8,586 bases of DNA from Myxococcales bacterium (GTDB taxonomy: Bacteria; Myxococcota_A; Polyangia; Polyangiales; Houyiibacteriaceae): positions 1 through 8,586 of the forward strand of contig JAUXFZ010000076.1 in the NCBI GenBank assembly GCA_030622585.1, in the 5' to 3' direction. Under the pieces are notes generated by a model. It saw only the letters and a list, made by a program, of their open reading frames with translations, was not told where the DNA came from and did not search any database. Position numbers and translations under genes: made by a program. Positions 1 to 6,229 of the stretch are shown piece by piece (the first letter of the stretch is position 1; each line of letters starts with the position of its first letter).

Positions 1-1
1 C

Positions 2-799
2 GAGCCGCCGTTGCCGATCTCGGTACCTTTCGTGATGACCCTATTCACCGTGTCGCTCACGGTGCTCGTCCTTTCACTCCTGGGCCTCTATCACCAGCGC
101 GAAGAGTTGCGGCCTCCATGGCGAATCAAGCCAGGCGACGCGACGGACCGTAGAACCGGGGTGCTCTGGCTTGGGTGCATGCTCGCGCCGCTCCTCGCCA
201 TTGCGCTCCCCTCATCGCCGATCTTTGGCGGGACGAAGCACTGGATCGCTGCCTATCCGTTCTTGGCGCTCCTCGCGGGCTGGGGCGTCGTGGCGCTCTC
301 GGACCAGGCCGAGCTCGAGGCGTGGAAGGGCCGTCGGTGGCCGTCGTGGGCGTTTGCAGCGCTGTGTCTCTTGCCGGGCGTCGCCCAAACCGCTCACAGT
401 CACCCGTTTGGCTTGTCGCACTACATGCCCGCGGCGGGCGGGGTTCCCGGCGCAGCCGATCTCGGGATGAATCGGCAGTTTTGGGGCTTTACGTCAGGGA
501 GTCTCGCGAAGTGGATCACAGCGAGGCTTCCCGACGGAGGGTCCGTGTGGATATGCGACACCACCGCGGGCGCGTGGGCGATGATGCAGCGCGATGGGCT
601 GATCCCTTCGAATATTCGGTCCGCTTCGTCGATGAGCGGCGCGAATCTCGCTCTCGTCCATCACGAGGCGCATTTCAACGAGGTCGACTACCAAGCGTGG
701 GTCGCCTACGGGAGCGTCCAGCCGGTCTTCGTGCTCCGTTACGACGGCGTGCCGATCATCTCGGTGTACGAGAATCGCGACCTCGAAGACGAGGACTAA
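2..799 (+). CDS. GT39/PMT-type (GT-C) membrane glycosyltransferase, C-terminal part (5' truncated)
   Basis: This is the C-terminal part of a polytopic membrane glycosyltransferase. Such enzymes move a sugar from a polyprenyl-phosphate donor onto a lipid or protein acceptor at the outer face of the inner membrane. The frame is open to the window edge; a TTG at 11 lies in frame but is probably internal, since the catalytic N-terminal half with the first acidic loop is missing. Counting from that TTG, hydrophobic segments lie near residues 6-27, 50-68, 77-96 and 111-125. The stretch GGTKHWIAAYPFLALLAG (73-90) resembles the family's late luminal/TM signature. HPFGLSHYMPAAGGVPGAAD (131-150), followed by an aromatic FWG (157-159), matches the HPF-x-LSYYN-x-GG-x-GA pattern frequent in GT39-like proteins. 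A soluble tail follows to the stop. Donor and acceptor cannot be deduced. The gene converges on pssA, with a 12-base gap between the stops that holds only a 4-bp hairpin (800-810) without a T run. Confidence 0.72.
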   Translation, partial: EPPLPISVPFVMTLFTVSLTVLVLSLLGLYHQREELRPPWRIKPGDATDRRTGVLWLGCMLAPLLAIALPSSPIFGGTKHWIAAYPFLALLAGWGVVALSDQAELEAWKGRRWPSWAFAALCLLPGVAQTAHSHPFGLSHYMPAAGGVPGAADLGMNRQFWGFTSGSLAKWITARLPDGGSVWICDTTAGAWAMMQRDGLIPSNIRSASSMSGANLALVHHEAHFNEVDYQAWVAYGSVQPVFVLRYDGVPIISVYENRDLEDED

Positions 800-811
800 C
801 CCGGATCGGGG

Positions 812-1591
812 CTAGGTGGAACGTCCGCTGGCCTTGTCGATCCCGGCACGTGCCTTGTGCATCAATGCGATCAGGCTCTCGACGATGCCGATGATCACGT
901 AGGCCGCGAGCAACCAGACGAGCGCCATCGATGGATGAATCTTCAGAGCGATCCAGACCGTCACACAGATTGTCACCGAGAGGAAAGCTACCGTTCGCCA
1001 GTTGAGTTTGAGGTCCTTGAAGGAGCGGAATGGCATGGCGCTCACCATGAAGACCGAGAGCGTGACCACGAGAACCGAGATCAGAAATGGCGAGAAGGGG
1101 AGCTTTCCGGTCAGCGTGTTGGCGACCACGATCGAGATCAAGATGCCGGCCGCAGCCGGGATCGGGAGGCCTTGCGTGTACTTTCCGGGGGCGTGCGGCC
1201 GCCCGTCGTCCCCTGTTGCGGCGACGTTGAAACGCGCGAGCCGGATCGCTCCGCATGCGACGAACACGAAGCCCACCAGCATGCCGCCCGTGCCGAGCTC
1301 CTCGAGCGACCAGTGGTAGACGAGGATGGCCGGCGCGACGCCAAAGGAGACCATGTCGGCGAGGGAGTCGAGCTGGACTCCGATGGCCGTCTGCGTCTTG
1401 GTCAGGCGGGCCACTCGTCCGTCGATCCCGTCGAAGAACAGCGCGAACACGATGAGAAGGGCGGAGCGATAGAAATCATCGCTCGTCGGCTGATCCGAGA
1501 GGATCAAGATCGCGTAATACCCACACAACACGCTCGAGAGTGTGAAGAGGTTGGGAAGTATGAAGAGGCTCTTCTTGAGGTCGACCTTCAC
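812..1591 (-). CDS. pssA: CDP-diacylglycerol--serine O-phosphatidyltransferase (phosphatidylserine synthase)
   Basis: The protein makes phosphatidylserine from CDP-diacylglycerol and L-serine in the inner membrane, the committed step to phosphatidylethanolamine. It carries a perfect CDP-alcohol phosphatidyltransferase signature, DG-x2-AR-x8-G-x3-D-x3-D: Asp57-Gly58, Ala61-Arg62, Gly71, Asp75 and Asp79, preceded by the usual Asp54. The N-terminal LPNLFTLSSVLCGYYAI and the later CGAIRLARFNV (113-123) are typical of the Bacillus-type membrane PssA subclass, rather than the soluble E. coli PLD-like enzyme or PgsA. Several hydrophobic segments follow (about 42-53, 82-93, 104-118, 147-160, 168-185, 201-216 and 222-245). 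Length, 259 residues, is normal. The start is a GTG at 1589-1591. It lies 45 bases after the upstream hypothetical gene on the same strand, so the two are probably co-transcribed. The usual partner psd (phosphatidylserine decarboxylase) is not in this window. Substrate assignment to serine is by subclass resemblance. Confidence 0.9.
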   Translation of the reverse strand: MKVDLKKSLFILPNLFTLSSVLCGYYAILILSDQPTSDDFYRSALLIVFALFFDGIDGRVARLTKTQTAIGVQLDSLADMVSFGVAPAILVYHWSLEELGTGGMLVGFVFVACGAIRLARFNVAATGDDGRPHAPGKYTQGLPIPAAAGILISIVVANTLTGKLPFSPFLISVLVVTLSVFMVSAMPFRSFKDLKLNWRTVAFLSVTICVTVWIALKIHPSMALVWLLAAYVIIGIVESLIALMHKARAGIDKASGRST

Positions 1592-1636
1592 ATCAGACTC
1601 GAATCTTTCCGCTCCATGTCCACTCGGTGCGTCGTA

Positions 1637-2467
1637 TCATGGCCCGCCCGCGGGTAAAAGGGTGGCGTGGAGAGCGCCAAGCGCGAGGTTGCGCAGGCGT
1701 AGCTCGCCACGCGCCTCGTAAAGTGCCCCGAGGGACGTCGCTGACCGCTCCGGGCGACCTGCGAGCAAATCGAAAAGCGCCGCCGCCTCCTGCGTACCAA
1801 ATCCGCCGGCGTCACGAAATGACACCAGCGCGTCTTCCCGTTCGTCGAGTGCCTTGCCCCAACCATGCAGTGCCAGCCAGCCCCAATATGCCTGGAGCTC
1901 GACCGGGGCGAAACCCTCGACGAATGGTCGCCGATGAATCGAATTCCACCGTGCCTTGTAGAACACGCGCGCGGTCAGTGGCGGCGCGACGAGCACGCCG
2001 TCGCGCGCTACCCCGTACTGCTCGAGGATCGCGCCCATGCCACCGAGCACGCCTGTCTCGTAGTCGTCCCGCCCCTCGTGGGCCCCGTCGCCCAGCACGC
2101 GCATGAACTCGTCGACGGCGCTGGCTCTCATGGCCCCTAGGGCGGGGGCACCATGCTTCGCGAACAGCGCTTCGTTCGCACGGTGGATCGCAGCCTGCCG
2201 CTCGTCGAACTCGACGCGTTCGTACGGCGGGTTCGCCTCCGCTCGACCATGATCGAGGAAGAGCGCCCGGAGCGTCTGTGCCTCCGGCGTCTCGAGCACC
2301 TCGCCAGCGAGTGCTTCATCGAGCTTGATAGCGTCGGAGGTCGCGGCGCGGTCGAGCACTAGGCTCGGCAGTTCCCACGGGTCCACCGGCTGCGGAGCCG
2401 TCAACGTCGCACCGGCCACGCCGGCCGCAACCAACCACACGATAAGCTTGAGACCTGACTCACTCAC
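1637..2467 (-). CDS. Hypothetical membrane-anchored or exported protein upstream of pssA
   Basis: I do not recognise this 276-residue protein. Residues 7-24 (LKLIVWLVAAGVAGATLT, after a short polar MSESG-type start) look like a signal peptide or a single N-terminal membrane anchor without an obvious lipobox cysteine. The remainder is soluble, acidic in its first half and Ala/Leu-rich, suggesting an alpha-helical fold. A central aromatic and basic stretch, ARVFYKARWNSIHRRP, is followed by ELQAYWGWLALHGWGKAL, and a helical repeat-like C terminus ends in GGP. No catalytic motif is apparent. The start is a GTG at 2465-2467. An in-frame TAG lies 12 bases upstream, so the start cannot move far, and AGGG about 10 bases ahead may serve as the ribosome binding site. 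The gene diverges from moaDE across 66 bases and precedes pssA by 45 bases. Codon use looks native, and the reading frame is coding-like throughout despite several antisense open frames. A link to phospholipid synthesis is only a positional inference. Confidence 0.65.
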   Translation of the reverse strand: MSESGLKLIVWLVAAGVAGATLTAPQPVDPWELPSLVLDRAATSDAIKLDEALAGEVLETPEAQTLRALFLDHGRAEANPPYERVEFDERQAAIHRANEALFAKHGAPALGAMRASAVDEFMRVLGDGAHEGRDDYETGVLGGMGAILEQYGVARDGVLVAPPLTARVFYKARWNSIHRRPFVEGFAPVELQAYWGWLALHGWGKALDEREDALVSFRDAGGFGTQEAAALFDLLAGRPERSATSLGALYEARGELRLRNLALGALHATLLPAGGP

Positions 2468-2533
2468 CAGCGATGAACCCTATCACGCGGCGGCCAGCTG
2501 CCCTCATTTCGATGCCTGCTAGGATCCCGTCTC

Positions 2534-3205
2534 ATGAAAGTCAGCGTTCACTATTACGCGGCGGCGAAGGAGCTTGCTGGCTGTCCGAGATCGGCCTTCG
2601 AGTTCACGCCCGAAAGCGTTGGGCAGATTGAGCTGCGCCGTGCAGTCATCGCTCGCTTCCCTTTGCTCGAGCCGCTCCTAGGGTGCATGCGATTGGCTGT
2701 GAACGGCGATTTTGTCGACGCCGCGCAGCCGCTTCACGATGGCGACCGCGTGGACGTGTTGCCGCCCGTAGCCGGTGGCTCTCCGAGCGTTTCGTGCAGG
2801 GTCGTCGACCAGGAAATCTCGCTCGACGAAGTTCGCAAGACAGTCGAGCACCCGGGAGCGGGCGGCATCTGCATTTTCCACGGGGTCGTCCGTGATCACG
2901 CCGACGAGAAAGAGGTCTCCGGGCTCGAGTACGAAGCCCACGAAACCCTCGCCGAAAAAGAAATGAACCGCGTGCTCGAAGGGGTCGTTGCCGAGCACCC
3001 AGGTGTTCGGATCGCTGCGGTCCATCGGGTCGGAGCGCTCGGCATCGGTGATGTTGCGGTCTGCGTGGCGGCGAGTGCAGCACATCGAGACGATGCGTTC
3101 ACGGCCTGCCGCAAGGCGATCGATCGGATCAAAGAGACAGTCCCGCTCTGGAAGAAGGAGTGGGGACGCGATGGCGACGCGCGCTGGGTAAACCTCGGCG
3201 ACTAA
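2534..3205 (+). CDS. Molybdopterin synthase, fused MoaD-MoaE (MoaX-like)
   Basis: This single polypeptide contains both subunits of molybdopterin synthase, which inserts the dithiolene sulfurs into cyclic pyranopterin monophosphate in molybdenum-cofactor synthesis (cytoplasmic). Residues 1-82 are a ubiquitin-like MoaD: it opens with KVSVHYYAAAKELAG, has LAVNGDFV near 54-61, and ends DVLPPVAGG, with Gly81-Gly82 where free MoaD would stop. Residues 83-223 are MoaE: GGICIFHGVVRDHA (110-123), LEYEAHETLAEKEM (131-144), HRVGALGIGD (164-173), SAAHRDDAF (181-189) and PLWKKEW (204-210). The residues I recall as the E. coli MoaE active site (Arg39, His103, Arg104, Lys119, Lys126, Glu128) align at a constant offset of 81 to Arg120, His184, Arg185, Lys200, Lys207 and Glu209. 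The ATG has AGGA at 2521-2524, nine bases upstream. The gene stands alone, with no other moa, moe or mog gene in the window. Because MoaD must expose its Gly-Gly as a thiocarboxylate, cleavage after Gly82 is predicted, as I recall being reported for mycobacterial MoaX. Confidence 0.93.
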   Translation: MKVSVHYYAAAKELAGCPRSAFEFTPESVGQIELRRAVIARFPLLEPLLGCMRLAVNGDFVDAAQPLHDGDRVDVLPPVAGGSPSVSCRVVDQEISLDEVRKTVEHPGAGGICIFHGVVRDHADEKEVSGLEYEAHETLAEKEMNRVLEGVVAEHPGVRIAAVHRVGALGIGDVAVCVAASAAHRDDAFTACRKAIDRIKETVPLWKKEWGRDGDARWVNLGD

Positions 3206-4506
3206 GCCCCGACCAGGCCGCGCATATCCGAGAGCAACCCTTCATCCAACACACCCACGCAGGTTAGGTATGCGTTCTTCGGGTCGAGGGAGTCTTGCAC
3301 GGTTCGTTGGATGTCTGCGGGGCTGACTTGCGCCACCTCGGCCGCCATCGTTCCGATTTGCTCCGGAATGCCGAACAGTGCGCTACTTCCCACGAAATGA
3401 GCGGTGGCCTCGGGGTCGTCGCGCACGGTGCGGAGGTCCCACAAATAGCGACGCTTCGCCTTATCCACCTCGTCCTCGGTGGGCGGGTTCCGCCGTAGCT
3501 CATCGATCAGGCCGAACACGGTTTCGATCAGGACGGGCGCCTTTTTGTGTTCGACCGAGGCTCCGAAGTCGAACACGCCGCAGTCTTCGAATGTGTCGTT
3601 GCCAGCGAAGGCCTCATACGCCAACCCTCGCTCTTCGCAGATCGTCTGATGGACGCGTGTGCTCAACCCATCGTCGAGGACGCGCGCCAGCAGCAGCAGG
3701 ATCGGTGCCTGCGGGCTCACGACCCCGGGCGTATGAAACGAGAGTCGCACATCGGTCTGGCTCCCATGCTCGTGTACATAGGAGAAACGAGCCTGCGCTA
3801 CGTCGGCCGGCGCCGTGTTGGGCTGGATAGCATCGCCGACTTGCATCCCGTCGAAGTGCGAGTGAATCGTGTCACCGAGCTCGCGTGGGTCGAACGCGCC
3901 TGCCACGCAGATCACCGAGTTGCGAGCCGCGTAGTGATCGGTGTGATGCCGCCTCAAATCGGCGCGCCCGAACCGATCCAAGTTGGCGAGCGGGCCGGCG
4001 ATGGAGAAACCCAGCGGGTGACCTGGGTAGAGCAATTCCCGCGACACGTTGTCGATGTCGATCTGCTCACCCTCTTCGTTGAGCTCTTCGAGAATTTCTT
4101 CTCGGATGATCTGCTTTTCCGTACTGAGCTCCGTCAACAGCGGTTGACGTAAGACCTCTGCGAGCAGCTCGGTGCCTTTGGCGATCGTCTCGCTCGGAAG
4201 CGTGAGCTCGTAGCTCGTGAAGTCGACGTGAGTGGAGGCGTCGAGAGTTCCGCCAAGTCGCTCGATCGCGAGGTTGAGCTCGTGCGCAGCAGGGTGTGTC
4301 TCGGTCCCGCGATACAGCATATGCTCGAGAAAGTGGCTCAAACCGTTGGTCTGAGCGGTTTCGTAGCGAGACCCAACCCGAACGAAGAACGAGACCGTTG
4401 CTGATTGCAGGTGGGGCAACGGAATGAGACGCACGCGCAGGCTGTTGCCGAGCGTCAACGACTCGGTGGGCAGCTCGCTGAGGCTCACCCCGCTAACTAC
4501 GGTCAT
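3202..4506 (-). CDS. M16-family zinc metallopeptidase (PqqL/MPP-like, M16B size)
   Basis: This is a zinc endopeptidase of the pitrilysin/mitochondrial-processing-peptidase family, of which many bacterial members degrade peptides or misfolded fragments. The inverted zinc motif HFLEH lies at residues 58-62 (ligands His58 and His62, catalytic Glu61). The third ligand is in the REE triplet (135-137), about 75 residues downstream, as the family expects. The text around it (EELNEEGEQ, then YPGHPLGFSIAGP at 160-172) is typical. Residues about 210-434 form the second, non-catalytic half, with the usual DGLSTRVHQTICEERGLAYE segment (279-298). The 434-residue length fits the M16B single-chain class. 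No signal peptide is visible, so a cytoplasmic location is inferred. The ATG at 4504-4506 lies inside the end of the upstream isomerase gene (14-base overlap), suggesting translational coupling; a GTG at residue 7, just after that stop, is an alternative start. The physiological substrate is unknown. Confidence 0.9.
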   Translation of the reverse strand: MTVVSGVSLSELPTESLTLGNSLRVRLIPLPHLQSATVSFFVRVGSRYETAQTNGLSHFLEHMLYRGTETHPAAHELNLAIERLGGTLDASTHVDFTSYELTLPSETIAKGTELLAEVLRQPLLTELSTEKQIIREEILEELNEEGEQIDIDNVSRELLYPGHPLGFSIAGPLANLDRFGRADLRRHHTDHYAARNSVICVAGAFDPRELGDTIHSHFDGMQVGDAIQPNTAPADVAQARFSYVHEHGSQTDVRLSFHTPGVVSPQAPILLLLARVLDDGLSTRVHQTICEERGLAYEAFAGNDTFEDCGVFDFGASVEHKKAPVLIETVFGLIDELRRNPPTEDEVDKAKRRYLWDLRTVRDDPEATAHFVGSSALFGIPEQIGTMAAEVAQVSPADIQRTVQDSLDPKNAYLTCVGVLDEGLLSDMRGLVGA

Positions 4507-6103
4507 CCTCGTTGGAGAGCGCGTGTACGCGTAGGGCTTTGTCTGCCGTCGCCTTGGCCCGAAGCTGTTGAATGTAGAGGTCGACTGTCTCTTTCTGCTT
4601 GAGCGTCTGCAAAACGTCTCGAGTGGACTCTCGCACTGCGTCGGTGAAAGCCGCTTCGTCCGGACGCTGCCGGTCGAGGAGACGGAAGATCAGCCATTCG
4701 CGTCCGAGCTGGACGGGGGCGGTCGGGAACGCATCCCCCTCGGGCAACGCGAACACCGCGTCGAGTAGAGCGGCCGTCGACAAGCCGGGGACAGGCGTGT
4801 CGGATCGCCCAAACTCTGTAGTCTCCTCGAGGCTGGGCGCGAGTGCGGACTGGCCGCCCTGTTGCTTGGCTGCGGCGGCTAGGTTCTGAGCGACGGCGTC
4901 ATCGTCTCCGCTCCGCCGCCACGAGGCAAGCGTGTTTGCAGCCGCTTTGCGCGCGCGGGCTTCGAGCCAATCTGCTCGGTACAGGCCCTCCGCGAGCTCG
5001 CGCTCGGCCTCGTCGACCGGCACATCGCCTTCGCGAATCGCGAGGACCTGGATGACGTGGAACCCATACGACGTCTCCACGACCTCGGAAATCTCGTCCA
5101 CCTCCATGGAGAACAGAGCCTCGTCAAACGATTCGGGCATCGTGCCTTTTTTGAGAAAACCGATGTCCCCGCCGTTTTTCGCGGTGATTTGGTCACCGCT
5201 GTGCTTGCTGGCCATCGCGGCGAAATCCTCGCCCTTGGCCGCGCGCTTCTGCACCGCGGCGGCTTGTTTCTTGGCCTCGGCCTTCTGTTCGTCGGTCGCG
5301 TAGCTGCCCGCCTTGATGAGAATGTGGCGCGCGTGGACTTGCTTCTCGAGATCGGTGTACCGGTGCTTGTTGGCCTCGTACTCCGCGGCGAGACGGTCTT
5401 CGTTGTCTGCGATCCACGCTGCGAGCGCAGCCTCCGACGTACCCGGCTTTTGCTTGATGTAATAGGCTGGCGAGAAGCGGACATAGCTGATCCTAGCGTT
5501 GTCGTTCTCGCGGACGTAGTCGTCCCAGATCTCGGCTTCGCTGACGTTGACCGTCGCGGCCACGAGCTCGCGCATCTGCGCGGCCAAGTACTCGTCCACC
5601 TGCGCGTCGGCAAACTCGCCGACGCTGCGGCGAAGGCCGTTCTGGATGTAGCGTTCGGCGAGGTCCTTGTTGAAGGCGCCCTCCTTGTCGGTGAACGAAA
5701 CCGGAATCTCTCCTTGAGGAAGCATCGGCGGCGCTCCGACTCCGAGCGATAGGAGAATGACGCCGTCGTTGACGAAGCGCGTCATGACCTCTTCTTGGCT
5801 GACGTCGAAGCCGACCCGACGCGCTTCGCGCGCGAGTAGGGTACGGTCGATCAAGCCATCGAGCACCAACTCGGGCAGCCGCATCGACCGTTGCGTCTCC
5901 TCGGGCAGCCTCCCGAAGTTGGCGACCGAGTAAGCCGCCTCGAAGTCGCCCTTGCTCAGCGTCTGGTCATAGACGCGCGCGAGATACGTGCTGCCCCCCG
6001 CCGCGCATCCTTCGGCCTGACCACCTCCGAATTGGAGGGCAAACACCGCCGAAAGCAGCACCACGAGTAGAACTAGAAAGAAGCCTTTGAACTTGTCAAT
6101 CAT
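4493..6103 (-). CDS. Membrane-anchored parvulin-type peptidyl-prolyl cis-trans isomerase (PpiD/SurA-like)
   Basis: This is a periplasmic folding chaperone and prolyl isomerase tethered to the inner membrane. Numbering is from the longer TTG start at 6109. Residues about 9-27 form one hydrophobic anchor after a short positive MIDKFKG segment. Residues about 45-250 resemble the SurA/PpiD N-terminal chaperone region, with VLDGLIDRTLLAREARRVGF (82-101) typical of it. Residues about 257-358 are a parvulin (PPIC/rotamase) domain: VHARHILI, then FAAMASKHSGD, GGDIGFLKKGTMP, FDEALFSMEVDEIS and a closing YGFHVIQV. The remaining C-terminal part holds a second, degenerate segment (about 440-520) as in PpiD, which is about 620 residues in E. 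coli against 536-538 here. I prefer the ATG at 6101-6103, since PpiD proteins begin with a short M-x-D stretch and TTG is a weaker start; neither has a clear Shine-Dalgarno. A promoter-like pair lies at 6131-6159. The gene overlaps the M16 peptidase gene by 14 bases, forming a probable two-gene quality-control operon. Cys35 follows the anchor but in a poor lipobox. Confidence 0.87.
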   Translation of the reverse strand: MIDKFKGFFLVLLVVLLSAVFALQFGGGQAEGCAAGGSTYLARVYDQTLSKGDFEAAYSVANFGRLPEETQRSMRLPELVLDGLIDRTLLAREARRVGFDVSQEEVMTRFVNDGVILLSLGVGAPPMLPQGEIPVSFTDKEGAFNKDLAERYIQNGLRRSVGEFADAQVDEYLAAQMRELVAATVNVSEAEIWDDYVRENDNARISYVRFSPAYYIKQKPGTSEAALAAWIADNEDRLAAEYEANKHRYTDLEKQVHARHILIKAGSYATDEQKAEAKKQAAAVQKRAAKGEDFAAMASKHSGDQITAKNGGDIGFLKKGTMPESFDEALFSMEVDEISEVVETSYGFHVIQVLAIREGDVPVDEAERELAEGLYRADWLEARARKAAANTLASWRRSGDDDAVAQNLAAAAKQQGGQSALAPSLEETTEFGRSDTPVPGLSTAALLDAVFALPEGDAFPTAPVQLGREWLIFRLLDRQRPDEAAFTDAVRESTRDVLQTLKQKETVDLYIQQLRAKATADKALRVHALSNEDDRS

Positions 6104-6130
6104 TGCCAATTTGCCGGTTAAAGAGGCGGA

Positions 6131-6159
6131 ACCATAGAGGAGAGCTCGGCTTGCGGCAA
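6131..6159 (-). promoter_or_regulatory. Putative sigma70-type promoter for the isomerase-peptidase operon
   Basis: Read on the minus strand, TTGCCG (6159-6154) and TATGGT (6136-6131) are separated by exactly 17 bases. Each matches the -35 and -10 consensus at four of six positions. Transcription would begin near 6124, giving a leader of roughly 20 bases before the preferred ATG at 6103. This rests on consensus matching only. Confidence 0.35.
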
Positions 6160-6193
6160 ACTGCGATTTTTTGAGCCCCGAGTGGCTTGGGAG

Positions 6194-6222
6194 TTGGCTT
6201 GATCTGCAGAGGATTCTACACT
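6194..6222 (+). promoter_or_regulatory. Putative sigma70-type promoter for the AgmX/PglI-domain gene
   Basis: TTGGCT (6194-6199) and TACACT (6217-6222) are separated by 17 bases, and each matches consensus at four of six positions. A start of transcription 6-7 bases after the -10 would fall at 6229-6230, on the GTG initiation codon itself. No Shine-Dalgarno lies within the usual distance (GAGGA at 6209-6213 is about 16 bases away). If the promoter is real, the message would be leaderless or nearly so. Confidence 0.35.
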
Positions 6223-6229
6223 CCGGCCC

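Noticed and set aside
800..810. A small hairpin between the convergent glycosyltransferase and pssA stops, considered as a terminator
   Set aside because: The stem is only four base pairs with a three-base loop, and no T run follows on either strand.
175..894. A 239-codon plus-strand frame overlapping the glycosyltransferase
   Set aside because: The translation is strongly Arg-biased with no motif, while the overlapping frame shows proper transmembrane segments and family signatures.
857..1657. A 266-codon open frame on the plus strand opposite pssA
   Set aside because: It is antisense to a clear phosphatidylserine synthase. Its product is a low-complexity string rich in Asp, Glu, Arg and His, as expected of a shadow frame in GC-rich coding DNA, with no recognisable domain.
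2520..2525. TAGGAT just ahead of moaDE as a -10 element
   Set aside because: No acceptable -35 lies 16-18 bases upstream, and the AGGA it contains is better placed as a ribosome binding site for the ATG at 2534.
4879..5613. A 244-codon minus-strand frame inside the isomerase gene
   Set aside because: It is Arg/Ser/Thr-rich and lacks domains; the isomerase frame on the same strand contains an intact parvulin domain.
6001..6030. Cys35 after the isomerase's hydrophobic N terminus, considered as a lipoprotein site
   Set aside because: The preceding residues are Ala-Glu-Gly, which lack the hydrophobic residue at -3 and carry an acidic -2, and the hydrophobic segment ends well before the cysteine. 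A membrane anchor fits better.
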